A stretch of DNA of 64,000 nt, taken from the NCBI RefSeq assembly GCF_022884085.1, contig NZ_JAGGCS010000003.1, positions 95,437 through 159,436 of the forward strand. Direction: 5' to 3'. Source of the DNA: Paenirhizobium cremeum. Its GTDB lineage: Bacteria > Pseudomonadota > Alphaproteobacteria > Rhizobiales > Rhizobiaceae. Positions 33,313-42,720 of the stretch are shown here, one piece after another. The notes under the pieces were generated by a model. That model made no database searches and had not been told where the DNA came from. It saw only the letters and a program-made list of their open reading frames with translations. The translations under genes and the position numbers were made by a program. Numbering within the stretch: position 1 is the first letter of the stretch; each line of letters opens with the position of its first letter.

Positions 33313-34173
33313 ATGGCTCAGCCAAATGTAGCGCGTGAACCGTCCATGGAAGAAATTCTGGCATCGATCCGCCGGATCATCGAGAGCAATGATCCGGGTG
33401 GAGACAAGGCCATGTCCGGTTCCCTGCCGCCGGTCTATGGCGGCGACGAGGACGAGATGGACGATGAGGTTCACCTGACGGTGGAGGACGAACTGTCCTA
33501 TGCCGCTGCCGATATCGTTCCCGCCAACGACGCCGGCATTCCGGTCCAGCAGGCTGCCGCTTCGTTTGTCGCGCAGCCGGCTCCCGCCGAAAAGTCCCAG
33601 CCGAAGAATGTGTCCCTGGCGGATCTTGCCGCGCGCGTGCGTTCCGCTTCCGAGCGTGCCGATCGCATGGCCCCGGTGGAGCAGGAATCTGCCCCCGCAC
33701 GCGCCGAAAGCCCGGTGATGACGAGCCGCATGGCCGAACTGCGGGCGGCTCCCGCCCGTCCGGCCGAGCAGCCGTTCGCGCGTGCCGTCGTGGTGAGCGC
33801 CGACCAGCTCGCAGCCGCTCCGGCAGCTCTGGACGAGGCGGTTTTTGAAGCCGCGGCGATGGCCGATGTCGAGGCCGTAACAGCCCCCGCTCCCGTCATC
33901 GTCGAGCCGGCTTCGCCTGCCGTCGAAGGCGCGGCGACCGCCGACGCCAGCATAAAGGCTCTCGTTTCGGCTGCCACAGTCGAGCAGGTTTCCCGCTCTT
34001 TCGGTGAACTCGCCGCGGCAATCGATGGCCAGCAGCGCCGCTCTCTCGATGAGATGGCGGAGGAAATGCTGCGTCCCATGCTGCAGGAATGGCTGGACGA
34101 CAATCTTCCGACGCTGGTCGAACGGCTGGTGCGCGAGGAAATCGAGCGAGTGGCCCGCGGACCCCGCCGATAA
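33313..34173 (+). CDS. popZ: PopZ-like polar organising protein (DUF2497)
   Basis: This 286-residue protein has the family hallmarks: an N-terminal helix EPSMEEILASIRRIIE; an acidic/Pro/Ala low-complexity middle; and C-terminal helices (SLDEMAEEMLRPMLQEWLDD, LVERLVREEIERVARG). These drive self-assembly at the pole. In Rhizobiaceae it localises to the growth pole and organises centromere-binding proteins. ATG 33313 suits the GGGGA ribosome site better than 33307. Its position next to valS is the usual rhizobial order. Confidence 0.9.
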   Translation: MAQPNVAREPSMEEILASIRRIIESNDPGGDKAMSGSLPPVYGGDEDEMDDEVHLTVEDELSYAAADIVPANDAGIPVQQAAASFVAQPAPAEKSQPKNVSLADLAARVRSASERADRMAPVEQESAPARAESPVMTSRMAELRAAPARPAEQPFARAVVVSADQLAAAPAALDEAVFEAAAMADVEAVTAPAPVIVEPASPAVEGAATADASIKALVSAATVEQVSRSFGELAAAIDGQQRRSLDEMAEEMLRPMLQEWLDDNLPTLVERLVREEIERVARGPRR

Positions 34174-34201
34174 TTGCTTTTTTGCCGGGTTGAAGGACAG
34201 G

Positions 34202-34231
34202 GCCGCTCCGGCAACCGGGGCGGCTTTCTTG
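34202..34231 (+). terminator. Terminator between popZ and valS
   Basis: 10-bp stem GCCGCTCCGG (34202-34211) / CCGGGGCGGC (34215-34224), including one G-U pair, three-base loop, followed by TTTCTTG. Confidence 0.65.
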
Positions 34232-34295
34232 TTGACTCGGGATCGGCCATCCTATTTACAACCCAGCAAGAAGAACCTCGAAGTCTGGTCAGAAA

Positions 34296-37139
34296 ATGCT
34301 CGAAAAGACCTACGATTCAACTACCGTCGAACCGAAGATCGCCAAGGCATGGGAAGAGGCCGACGCCTTCCGCGCCGGCGCCAACGCCAAGCCGGGGGAG
34401 GATACGTTCACCATCGTGATCCCGCCGCCGAACGTCACCGGTTCGCTGCATATGGGGCATGCGCTGAACAACACGCTCCAGGATATCATGATCCGTTTCG
34501 AGCGGATGCGCGGCAAGGACGTGCTGTGGCAGCCGGGCATGGATCATGCCGGCATCGCCACCCAGATGGTCGTCGAGCGTAAGCTCGCGGAAAAGCAGCT
34601 TCCCGGCCGGCGCGAGATGGGCCGTGAGGCCTTCGTCGAGAAGGTCTGGGAATGGAAGGCGGAATCGGGCGGCCTGATCTTCAACCAGTTGAGGCGCCTC
34701 GGCGCCTCCTGCGACTGGTCGCGCGAGCGCTTCACCATGGACGAGGGCTTGTCCGAGGCTGTACTCGAGGTTTTTGTCACGCTCTACAAGCAGGGCCTGA
34801 TCTACAAGGACAAGCGGCTGGTCAACTGGGACCCGAAGCTGCTGACCGCTATTTCCGACCTTGAGGTCGAACAGGTCGAGGTCAACGGCAACCTCTGGCA
34901 CCTGCGCTATCCGCTGGAAGACGGCGTCACCTACGAACATCCGGTCGCTTTCGACGATGACGGCAAGCCGACCGAGTTTGAGACCCGCGACTATCTGGTG
35001 GTCGCCACCACGCGTCCGGAAACGATGTTGGGCGATACAGGTGTCGCCGTTCATCCGGACGATGCGCGCTACGCGTCGATCGTTGGCAAGCATGTCGTCC
35101 TGCCGATCGTCGGCCGCAAGATTCCGATCGTCGCCGACGAATATCCGGACCCGACCGCCGGTACCGGCGCCGTCAAGATGACGCCCGCGCACGACTTTAA
35201 CGACTTCGAGGTCGGCAAGCGCAACGGTCTGCGGATGGTCAGTGTCCTGAACGTCGACGCGACCGTCACCATCACCGACAACGACGACTTCCTCGAGGGG
35301 CTGACGCCGACGCGCGAGCAGCAGGAAGTCTGGGAAACGCTGCAGGGGCAGGATCGCTTCCATGCGCGCAAGAAGATCGTGGACATCCTTGAGGCGGAAG
35401 GCCTCCTGGACAAGATCGAACCGCACAAGCACATGGTTCCCCATGGCGACCGCGGCGGCGTGCCGATCGAGCCGCGGCTGACCGAGCAGTGGTATGTCGA
35501 CGCCAAGACGCTGGCCAAGCCCGCGATCGAGAGCGTCCGGGAAGGCCGCACCAAGTTCGTTCCGAAGAACTGGGAAAAGACCTATTACGAATGGATGGAA
35601 AACATCCAGCCCTGGTGCGTGTCCCGTCAGCTCTGGTGGGGGCACCAGATTCCGGCCTGGTACGGCCCGGACGGACAGGTTTTCGTCGAGAAGACCGAGG
35701 AAGAAGCGCTCGACGCGGCCGTTCAGCACTATCTTGCCCATGAAGGCCCGTGGAAGGCCTGGGTTCAGGAGAAGCTCGAGAATTTCCAGCCGGGTGAAAT
35801 CCTCACCCGCGACGAGGACGTGCTCGACACCTGGTTCTCCTCGGCGCTCTGGCCCTTCTCGACACTCGGCTGGCCGGACGAGACGCCGGAACTCGCCAAG
35901 TATTACCCGACCGACGTACTCGTCACCGGCTTCGACATCATCTTCTTCTGGGTTGCCCGCATGATGATGATGGGCCTGCATTTCATGAAGGACGAGGACG
36001 GCAAGCCGGTCGAGCCCTTCCATACGGTCTATGTCCATGCGCTGGTTCGCGACAAGAACGGCCAGAAGATGTCGAAGTCGAAGGGCAACGTCATCGATCC
36101 GCTGGAACTGATCGACGAATACGGCGCCGACGCGCTGCGCTTCACGCTTGCCATCATGGCGGCGCAGGGCCGCGACGTGAAGCTCGATCCCGCCCGTATC
36201 GCAGGCTATCGCAATTTCGGCACCAAGCTCTGGAACGCGACACGCTTCGCCGAGATGAACGGCGCGGCCAACGATCCGCATTTTCTGCCGGAAACGACGA
36301 CGCTGACCATCAATCGCTGGATCCTGACCGAGCTTGCGCGGACCGAACGCGAGGTGACCGAAAGCATCGCCGGTTTCCGTTTCAACGACGCGGCGGGCAG
36401 TCTCTATCGTTTCGTCTGGAATAATTTCTGCGACTGGTATCTCGAACTGCTGAAGCCGGTCTTCGCCAGCGACGATGCTGCGGCCAAGGCGGAGGCGCAG
36501 GCCTGTGCGGCCTATGTCCTCGACGAGACCTACAAGCTTCTGCATCCCTTCATGCCCTTCATCACGGAAGAGCTTTGGGCGCATACAGCGGGCGAGGGCA
36601 AGGGACGCGACATGCTGCTCTGCCATGCCGACTGGCCGACCCCGACCTTCGTCGATGACAGCGCCGCCGCCGACATCAACTGGCTGATCGACCTCGTTTC
36701 CGGCATCCGCTCTGTTCGCGCCGAGATGAACGTGCCGCCGGCTGCCGTGGCTCCGCTTGTCGTCGTCGGGGCAAACGGTGTGACCCGCGAGCGTCTTGCC
36801 CGGCACGAAGCCTCGATCAAGCGGCTTGCCCGCGTCGAAAGCATTGCGCTCGCCGGCGAGGCTCCGAAGGGCGCGGCACAGATCGTCGTCGGAGAAGCGA
36901 CCGCCTGTCTGCCGCTGGGTTCGCTCATCGACCTTGCCGCCGAAAAGGCCCGCCTCGAAAAGGCGATCGCCAAGGTGGACCAAGAGAAGTCGCGCATCGC
37001 TTCCAAACTCGCTAACGAGAAGTTCGTGGCGAACGCCAATCCGGAAGTCGTCGCCGCCGAGCGCGAACGCTTTGCCGAGCTTGAGATACAGCGCGCCAGC
37101 CTCGAAACCGCCTTGAAGCGGGTGGCTGAAGCCGGTTGA
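34296..37139 (+). CDS. valS: Valyl-tRNA synthetase
   Basis: This 947-residue class I synthetase charges tRNA-Val in the cytosol. The HIGH motif appears as [15 protein letters not shown] (residues about 46-60) and the KMSKS motif as [10 protein letters not shown] (about 588-597). Between them lies the editing domain for misactivated threonine. The C-terminus carries the usual Val coiled coil ([20 protein letters not shown]). Length and order are normal. The gene ends with a strong terminator at 37220. Confidence 0.97.
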   Translation: MLEKTYDSTTVEPKIAKAWEEADAFRAGANAKPGEDTFTIVIPPPNVTGSLHMGHALNNTLQDIMIRFERMRGKDVLWQPGMDHAGIATQMVVERKLAEKQLPGRREMGREAFVEKVWEWKAESGGLIFNQLRRLGASCDWSRERFTMDEGLSEAVLEVFVTLYKQGLIYKDKRLVNWDPKLLTAISDLEVEQVEVNGNLWHLRYPLEDGVTYEHPVAFDDDGKPTEFETRDYLVVATTRPETMLGDTGVAVHPDDARYASIVGKHVVLPIVGRKIPIVADEYPDPTAGTGAVKMTPAHDFNDFEVGKRNGLRMVSVLNVDATVTITDNDDFLEGLTPTREQQEVWETLQGQDRFHARKKIVDILEAEGLLDKIEPHKHMVPHGDRGGVPIEPRLTEQWYVDAKTLAKPAIESVREGRTKFVPKNWEKTYYEWMENIQPWCVSRQLWWGHQIPAWYGPDGQVFVEKTEEEALDAAVQHYLAHEGPWKAWVQEKLENFQPGEILTRDEDVLDTWFSSALWPFSTLGWPDETPELAKYYPTDVLVTGFDIIFFWVARMMMMGLHFMKDEDGKPVEPFHTVYVHALVRDKNGQKMSKSKGNVIDPLELIDEYGADALRFTLAIMAAQGRDVKLDPARIAGYRNFGTKLWNATRFAEMNGAANDPHFLPETTTLTINRWILTELARTEREVTESIAGFRFNDAAGSLYRFVWNNFCDWYLELLKPVFASDDAAAKAEAQACAAYVLDETYKLLHPFMPFITEELWAHTAGEGKGRDMLLCHADWPTPTFVDDSAAADINWLIDLVSGIRSVRAEMNVPPAAVAPLVVVGANGVTRERLARHEASIKRLARVESIALAGEAPKGAAQIVVGEATACLPLGSLIDLAAEKARLEKAIAKVDQEKSRIASKLANEKFVANANPEVVAAERERFAELEIQRASLETALKRVAEAG

Positions 37140-37219
37140 CGGCAGCCTGCGGCGAATCGAATTTGCTGCAGTGCTTCCTTCGTTCGGGCATTTTTCGACG
37201 GTTTTTCATGGAGATGGAT

Positions 37220-37252
37220 ATGCTGCTTCGCAACAAGCGGAGCAGCATTTTT
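37220..37252 (+). terminator. valS terminator
   Basis: 12-bp stem with one G-U pair (37220-37231 with 37237-37248), loop AACAA, then a run of T. A textbook rho-independent terminator. Confidence 0.85.
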
Positions 37253-37406
37253 CATGCCGACCTAGCGGTAATAACCAATTGTGATGAGGGACACAGTTTT
37301 TTATCGATGTGTCGCCATTGCAACAAGTTGCCGTCATTTTGGAATTTTATTCCCATGATAGGCGGAAATTTTATATTTTATGGAAAAAATATCTTGCAAT
37401 TGTAGC

Positions 37407-37440
37407 TTCTTACGTGAAGGTAAGAAAATTTACGTAAGAA
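37407..37440. promoter_or_regulatory. Nested inverted repeats, candidate operator upstream of the FadL gene
   Basis: Outer arms TTCTTACGT (37407-37415) and ACGTAAGAA (37432-37440) are perfect inverse complements separated by 16 bases. Inside is a smaller pair CTTAC/GTAAG (37409-37413 and 37420-37424). It lies about 100 bases upstream of the FadL-like gene, where a transcription factor would act. Confidence 0.55.
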
Positions 37441-37543
37441 ATGCGATGCGCCCCGCCTGTTCTGGTGGTTTCCCGTTAGATTGTTATTACCCCCTGCCTC
37501 GCTAGAATGGGGTTCTTAGTTTTTGCCAGGAGTGGGGAGACAG

Positions 37544-38716
37544 ATGGCAACTAATCTCATGAAAAAAACCTTGCTTTGCCTGTTGAGCGCCGGCGCCTTC
37601 GCCTCGGCGGCCCATGCCGGTGGTTTCTCGCGTGGTGAAGCAGATACCGACATTCTTTACGAGGATGGGACTGTCGTTATCCGTTCGGGTGCAACCTGGG
37701 TATCGCCCCAGCGCGAGTTCGAGACCACGGGAGGGGTCGCGAACGACGATGGCGTTTTCTCGGAAAACTACTGGATTCCAAGCATCGCGATGAAGGTGAA
37801 GCTGCATGACCGCCTGGCCTGCGCATTCACCTATACCCAGCCCTTCGGTGCGGACTCGAATTACGGTTCGGACGCGCAGGTGGCCGCATTGCTGAACGGC
37901 AACAACCCCTACGGCTACAAGGGCTTCGACACCAATGAATACGCCGCGACCTGCGACGTGAATTTCGAAGCGGGCCGGGGCGTCTTCCATGTCCTCGGTG
38001 GCGGGTTCATCCAGGATTTCAGCTATACCGCGCACAACGTCAGCAACAGCTACAACAGCCTGCTGCCGTCGGCGCTTCGCAACCGTGGCGGCACGCTCGA
38101 ACTCGATGACAGCGGTTCCTACGGCTATCGTCTCGGCGCCGCCTACGAAATCAAGGAATACGCTCTGCGGGTGCAGTTGATGTACCGTTCGCAGATCGAT
38201 CACGAAACGGACAGCGGTTCGTATAGCCTGGATGCTTTCCCGATCGAGCGCGAGGCAAGCGGCTACGGTTCGCTGCCGCAGTCCCTGAAGCTCAGCGTTC
38301 AGACCGGCGTTGCTCCGGGCTGGCTGGTCTACGGTTCCGTCAAGTGGACCGACTGGAGCGTGCTCGATGCGCTAAACTACAATATCGCCGGAACCAACTA
38401 TCAGGACGTCTACAATTGGCGTGACGGCTGGACCATTCAGGCCGGTGTGGCGCACGCCTTCACCGAAAAGGTCGCCGGCACGATCAACCTGACCTGGGAC
38501 AAGGGTGTCGGCACCGGAGCCGATATCATGACCGATACCTGGACCGTCGCAGCTGGTGCAGCCATCAAGGCGGGACCGGGTGAACTGCGCTTCGGTGCCG
38601 GCATCAGCTACATGACCGAAGGCAGCCAGTCCGTGGCACAGGGTGCGACCTACAATGCAACGGCGGATGGCGACTGGGCCTATGCCGTTTCCGGTTCTTA
38701 CAGGATCTCCTTCTGA
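37544..38716 (+). CDS. FadL/OMPP1-type outer membrane transporter
   Basis: This 390-residue beta-barrel imports hydrophobic compounds such as long-chain fatty acids or aromatics across the outer membrane. It has a signal peptide (about 1-25, ending HA), an N-terminal plug-like stretch, alternating aromatic/polar strands (KVKLHDRLACAFTYTQPFG) and a C-terminal strand ending in Phe (YAVSGSYRISF). ATG 37544 follows GGGGAG. It has its own terminator at 38741 and a complex upstream control region. Substrate unknown. Confidence 0.88.
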   Translation: MATNLMKKTLLCLLSAGAFASAAHAGGFSRGEADTDILYEDGTVVIRSGATWVSPQREFETTGGVANDDGVFSENYWIPSIAMKVKLHDRLACAFTYTQPFGADSNYGSDAQVAALLNGNNPYGYKGFDTNEYAATCDVNFEAGRGVFHVLGGGFIQDFSYTAHNVSNSYNSLLPSALRNRGGTLELDDSGSYGYRLGAAYEIKEYALRVQLMYRSQIDHETDSGSYSLDAFPIEREASGYGSLPQSLKLSVQTGVAPGWLVYGSVKWTDWSVLDALNYNIAGTNYQDVYNWRDGWTIQAGVAHAFTEKVAGTINLTWDKGVGTGADIMTDTWTVAAGAAIKAGPGELRFGAGISYMTEGSQSVAQGATYNATADGDWAYAVSGSYRISF

Positions 38717-38740
38717 GCGGTCAGCCTGCAGAGAAAATCG

Positions 38741-38767
38741 AAAGCCCGGTTCACGCCGGGCTTTTTT
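38741..38767 (+). terminator. Terminator of the FadL gene
   Basis: 9-bp stem AAAGCCCGG (38741-38749) / CCGGGCTTT (38756-38764), loop of 6, then a T run. Confidence 0.85.
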
Positions 38768-39216
38768 GGTCCCAGCTGCTCCCGAAAATGTGATGAAACT
38801 GCAACAGTTGTCCAATCCTTCCTTGAGGGCCTCGGGTCGCCCGATTTTGTCCATTTCCCGCCACAAACGGAGCGCAGCGATACATTCGAGAAACGGCGGA
38901 AGCGTTTCGGGGTGGCGTTGCGCGAGTGAAGAATGGGGCAAGTGAACGGGGAATACCCTCTGGATTCAGCCGTTGTCGCGGGGGTGAGACGGCTTGCTAA
39001 GAATTTCCCCGGGTCGGAAATGCGTTGCATTGCGGCAGTCGCAGTCTTGCCAGAAAGGCTTTGTAATCTTGCGGAAGTCGCGTTTGATGCACGCGCAGGA
39101 TACAGCGCTCGGCGCGTCGAATTGCGGCTCGGCGATGAACTCGATGTTCATGCTTTCGCGCTAAATCGTTCCAATGATACAGCCGATCCCTCGGTATCGA
39201 ACGGACGGGTGGGTTG
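38768..39216. other. Long untranslated region upstream of exoR
   Basis: 449 bases with no supported gene. A direct repeat stands out: TTGCGGCAGTCGC (39030-39042) and TTGCGGAAGTCGC (39069-39081), 12 of 13 bases identical and 39 bases apart. It also has the tandem GCAGTC GCAGTC. This probably contains the exoR promoter and regulator sites, since exoR is feedback-controlled in studied rhizobia. Confidence 0.5.
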
Positions 39217-40044
39217 ATGTCGTCGGTTTTGTGGAAGAAATTCGGAATTATGCTCAATTCGGACTGGAAGTCTCCGGCGACATTGCTTCTAGCGGCGGTT
39301 CTCTTTCTTGCTGCTGGCAACTCCGGGCATGCATTCGATATCAATTCGGGCGTGAGCAAGGAATCAGGCCCCTTCGACCTCTTCAAGTTCGGCTTCAAGG
39401 CTTACAAGAACGGCCAGAAGCAGGACGCGGTGGAGGCCTATCGCTACGCCGCCGAAAAGGGTCACACCGGCTCGCGCTGGGCGCTTGCGAACATGTATGC
39501 AGATGGTGACGGCGTCGTCGAGAATGATTTCGAGGCCTTCAAGATCTATTCGGAAATCGCCAGCGAAGGCGTCGAACCCGGCTCGGAAGACACCGGCTTC
39601 TTCGTCAATGCACTGATGTCGCTCGCCCGTTATTATCGCCAGGGCATTCCGGGAAGCCCCGTGCAGATCGATCTCACGCAGGCCCGGCAACTGTATTTCC
39701 AGGCAGCCTCGACCTTCGGCGTGCCGGAGGCGCAATTCCAGCTTGCCCGCATGATTCTCGCTGGCGAGGGCGGCAAGACGAACGTGCAGCAGGCCAAGAA
39801 ATGGCTGAATCTTGCCCGCAAGGGCGGCCATGCCGGCGCCATGTCGGTGTTCGGCAACGTGCTCTTCCAGGAGGGGCAGACGGTTCGTGGTCTTGCTTTC
39901 CTGACGGCCGCCATCGAGCGTTGTCCGCCGAAGGATTGCGGCTGGATGCAGGATCTCCAGGAGCAGGCCTTCTCGCTGGCGAGCGAGGACGATCGTCGTG
40001 TCGCCGTGGCGCTTGCTCCGCAGGTCTACAGTCAGAACGAATAG
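39217..40044 (+). CDS. exoR: ExoR, periplasmic regulator of exopolysaccharide synthesis
   Basis: This about 275-residue exported Sel1-repeat protein binds and restrains the ExoS (ChvG) sensor kinase in the periplasm. In doing so it lowers succinoglycan synthesis and promotes motility. It has a signal peptide ending GHA and Sel1/TPR-like repeats (DAVEAYRYAAEKGHTGSRWA; RWALANMYADGDG; AKKWLNLARKGGHAGAM). ATG 39217 gives a basic signal-peptide start; ATG 39250 (264 residues) is the other candidate. It is a strong marker of Rhizobiaceae. It converges with xthA. Confidence 0.93.
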   Translation: MSSVLWKKFGIMLNSDWKSPATLLLAAVLFLAAGNSGHAFDINSGVSKESGPFDLFKFGFKAYKNGQKQDAVEAYRYAAEKGHTGSRWALANMYADGDGVVENDFEAFKIYSEIASEGVEPGSEDTGFFVNALMSLARYYRQGIPGSPVQIDLTQARQLYFQAASTFGVPEAQFQLARMILAGEGGKTNVQQAKKWLNLARKGGHAGAMSVFGNVLFQEGQTVRGLAFLTAAIERCPPKDCGWMQDLQEQAFSLASEDDRRVAVALAPQVYSQNE

Positions 40045-40107
40045 CCGCTTGAAGCAGCAGCGCAACCGGCGGGCCTTGCCGGCCGGTTGAAGGAACGTAC
40101 CCGAATT

Positions 40108-40896
40108 TCAGGCGAAATCGAAGACGGCCGTGACCGGGACGTGGTCAGACGGCTTTTCCCAGGTCCTCACGTGCTTCTCGATCGAAGCGGACAGGAGGCG
40201 GTCGTTCGCCTCGGGCGACAGCATCAGATGATCGATGCGAATGCCGTTGTTCTTCTGCCAGGCGCCGGCCTGATAATCCCAGAACGAGTAGAGCAGGGGA
40301 TCGTCGCTCGTCGCCCGCACGGCATCGGTCAGGCCGAGGTTTTCAAGCCGCCGGAAGGCAGCGCGCGTCGGCGGCAGGAAGAGCGCATCCGTCTCCCATT
40401 GCCTCGGATCGCGGCAGTCGTGCGGCTCGGGAATGACGTTGTAGTCGCCCGCGAGAATGAGCGGTTCCTCCAGCGCCAGCCGGCTTTCGGCAAACGCCTT
40501 GAGGCGCTCCATCCAGGCGAGCTTGTAGGGGTATTTGACCGGGTCATCGGGGGGATTGCCGTTCGGCAGGTAGAGGGAGGCAACGCGGACGACACCGCCC
40601 GCGACCGAAAAAACGCCTTCGATGAAGCGGGCCTGCTCGTCGGCGTCATCGCCGGGCAGGCCGCGATTGACCTCGTCCGGCCTGATTTTCGACAGAAGGG
40701 CGACCCCGTTGAAACCCTTCTGTCCGTGCGTTTCGACGTGATAGCCGAGCGCCTCGATCTCGAGACGTGGAAAGGCGTCGTCCACCGACTTGATTTCCTG
40801 CAGGCAGACGATGTCCGGAGCCGAGCTTTCGAGCCACTGGACCAGATTGGCGATCCTGGCCTTGACGCCATTGATGTTCCAGGTGGCTATCTTCAT
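40108..40896 (-). CDS. xthA: Exodeoxyribonuclease III
   Basis: This 262-residue AP endonuclease / 3'-exonuclease of base excision repair starts at MKIATWNINGVKAR (40896), as in all ExoIII proteins. Metal and catalytic residues lie in CLQEIK, LAGDYNVIP and IDHLM, and in the final SDHVPV. The stop lies 63 bases from the converging exoR stop. Four bases separate it from the erpA gene upstream, so the two are probably one operon. Confidence 0.96.
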   Translation of the reverse strand: MKIATWNINGVKARIANLVQWLESSAPDIVCLQEIKSVDDAFPRLEIEALGYHVETHGQKGFNGVALLSKIRPDEVNRGLPGDDADEQARFIEGVFSVAGGVVRVASLYLPNGNPPDDPVKYPYKLAWMERLKAFAESRLALEEPLILAGDYNVIPEPHDCRDPRQWETDALFLPPTRAAFRRLENLGLTDAVRATSDDPLLYSFWDYQAGAWQKNNGIRIDHLMLSPEANDRLLSASIEKHVRTWEKPSDHVPVTAVFDFA

Positions 40897-40900
40897 AGGG

Positions 40901-41230
40901 TCATACCGAAAAGCTGGTGCCGCAGCCGCAGCTCGCGACGGCATTGGGATTCTTGATCTGGAAGGACTGGCCGAGCAGGTTGTCGACGAAATCGATCTCC
41001 GAGCCCGTCATGTAGGCGATCGACATCGAATCGATCAGCAGCGTTGCGCCGTCCTTGGTGATGACCACATCGTCGTCCTGTGGCCCCTTGTCCAGTTCGA
41101 ACTTGTAGGAAAAGCCGGAACAGCCTCCGCCTTCCACGGAAATACGCAGCGCGCTCTTGTCGGCCTCGCTGGCGACGATGGCGGCGATGCGCCTGGCGGC
41201 GGCGTCCGAAAGGGTAACGGTTTCATCCAT
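40901..41230 (-). CDS. erpA: Iron-sulfur cluster insertion protein (ErpA/A-type carrier)
   Basis: This 109-residue A-type carrier receives Fe-S clusters and hands them to apo-enzymes. The three cluster ligands are visible: Cys in GGGCSGF and the pair in CGCGTSFSV. Length is typical. It precedes xthA on the minus strand and is divergent from dgt. ErpA rather than IscA/SufA is inferred from isolation from isc/suf genes. Confidence 0.9.
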   Translation of the reverse strand: MDETVTLSDAAARRIAAIVASEADKSALRISVEGGGCSGFSYKFELDKGPQDDDVVITKDGATLLIDSMSIAYMTGSEIDFVDNLLGQSFQIKNPNAVASCGCGTSFSV

Positions 41231-41437
41231 TTGCTATGTCCTCCTGACGGGTTCAAGGCCCGCGGGTTGGCAATCGGAACCGGCGCGGCTTCAAACGCGG
41301 GACACGAAAGAATGCCACTTTCGCGGATGGGATGAAGCTTATGCGCCCGACATTCGCTAAACTCAGCCTTGCCGGCTGATTTGCTATAGGTATGAAGGCG
41401 GCGCAATGGCGTCAATGGGCTGCAGACAGGACAAGGA
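41231..41437. promoter_or_regulatory. erpA-dgt divergent promoter region
   Basis: This 207-base gap lies between two divergent starts and must carry both promoters. No clear operator was found by eye. Confidence 0.5.
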
Positions 41438-42655
41438 ATGACGATCGATAGAAGTGCCCTTGGTTTTGGATCGGGCGAGCGGGCGGTCTACGCGACCGAC
41501 CCGTGGACGACGAGGGGCCGTTTGTTCCCGGAAAGCGGAAGCCCCACGCGCTCGGACTTCCAGCGCGACCGTGACCGCATCGTCCATACGACGGCTTTTC
41601 GCCGCCTGAAACACAAGACGCAGGTTTTCATCGGGCCGGATGGCGATCATTATCGCACGCGGCTTACCCACACGATCGAGGTGGCCCAGGTGGCCCGCGC
41701 ACTTGCCCGCGCGCTGAAGCTCGATGAAGACCTCGCCGAAGGCGTGGCGCTTGTTCACGATTTCGGCCACACGCCCTTCGGTCACACCGGCGAGGATGCG
41801 CTGGACGAGGTCCTGAGGCCCTATGGCGGCTTCGATCACAATGCCCAGTCGCTGCGCATCGTCACCAAGCTGGAGCGGCGCTATGCCGAGTTCGATGGTC
41901 TCAACCTGACATGGGAAACCCTCGAAGGGCTGGTGAAGCACAACGGTCCCTTGCTGACGAAGGATGGCGAGGGAACCCGGGGGCCGGTGCCGCAGCCGAT
42001 CCTCGACTATTGCGAGATCCACGATCTCGAACTCGCGAGTTATGCCGGTCTGGAGGCCCAGGTCGCGGCGATTGCCGACGACATCGCCTACAACACCCAT
42101 GATATCGATGACGGCCTGCGTTCGGGCTACCTGACCTTCGAGATGCTGGAAGACGTGCCCTTCCTCGCCGGACTGATGCGGGAAGTGCGCGATCGCTACC
42201 CGCATCTCGACGAGGACCGCTTCACTCACGAGATTATGCGCCGGCAGATCACCCGCATGGTGGAGGACGTGATCGGGGTCGCACAGGAACGGTTACGGGC
42301 AGTTCGTCCGATGAGCGCCGCAGACGTGCGCGCCGCCGACCGCACCATTGCCACCTTCTCGGAGGAAATGGCCGAGACCGACCGGCAGATCAAGAAACTG
42401 CTGTTCAGCCGCATCTACCGCCATCCGGACATCATGCGCATCCGCGCGGGTGCCGCCCAGATCGTCACCGATCTCTTTCGCGCCTACATGACGGACCCGC
42501 GCCTGATGAAGAGCCATTATTGGGTCGACCACATAGCCGGCCTCAATTCGCAGGCGAGGGCGCGTCACGTCGGGGACTATCTCGCCGGCATGACGGACAC
42601 CTATGCGCTGCGTACCCACAGGGAGCTGTTTGACCACACTCCCGATTTGCGATAG
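41438..42655 (+). CDS. dgt: dGTPase-like HD-domain triphosphohydrolase
   Basis: This 405-residue enzyme hydrolyses deoxynucleoside triphosphates to nucleoside plus tripolyphosphate, controlling dNTP pools. HD-domain metal ligands are seen in [31 protein letters not shown] and [14 protein letters not shown]. The N-terminus [20 protein letters not shown] is typical of type 2 dGTPases. It lies 65 bases upstream of argS, as in other alphaproteobacteria, and is probably co-transcribed. Confidence 0.95.
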   Translation: MTIDRSALGFGSGERAVYATDPWTTRGRLFPESGSPTRSDFQRDRDRIVHTTAFRRLKHKTQVFIGPDGDHYRTRLTHTIEVAQVARALARALKLDEDLAEGVALVHDFGHTPFGHTGEDALDEVLRPYGGFDHNAQSLRIVTKLERRYAEFDGLNLTWETLEGLVKHNGPLLTKDGEGTRGPVPQPILDYCEIHDLELASYAGLEAQVAAIADDIAYNTHDIDDGLRSGYLTFEMLEDVPFLAGLMREVRDRYPHLDEDRFTHEIMRRQITRMVEDVIGVAQERLRAVRPMSAADVRAADRTIATFSEEMAETDRQIKKLLFSRIYRHPDIMRIRAGAAQIVTDLFRAYMTDPRLMKSHYWVDHIAGLNSQARARHVGDYLAGMTDTYALRTHRELFDHTPDLR

Positions 42656-42720
42656 GCACCCCCACGATTTCTTTCAATTCGCCAGGCCTCCCGGTCGAGC
42701 GCCTGCGCCAGGTAAACGTC

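Larger units (their letters stand above)
37140..37543. other. Intergenic region with AT-rich island before the FadL gene
   Basis: 404 bases hold no gene. The first part carries the valS terminator. About 37256-37440 is strikingly AT-rich for this genome (runs such as TTTATATTTTATGG near 37371-37384). It includes the nested inverted repeat at 37407-37440. This type of region often binds a regulator of the Ros/MucR or histone-like kind, an inference from composition only. Confidence 0.55.

Noticed and set aside
34317..36983. 888-codon open frame on the minus strand
   Set aside because: It is the antisense shadow of valS, with no ribosome site and no family motifs. High G+C makes long false frames common.
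40063..40089. Hairpin between exoR and xthA
   Set aside because: 12-bp stem with one mismatch, but no T tract on either strand, so a terminator call is not secure.
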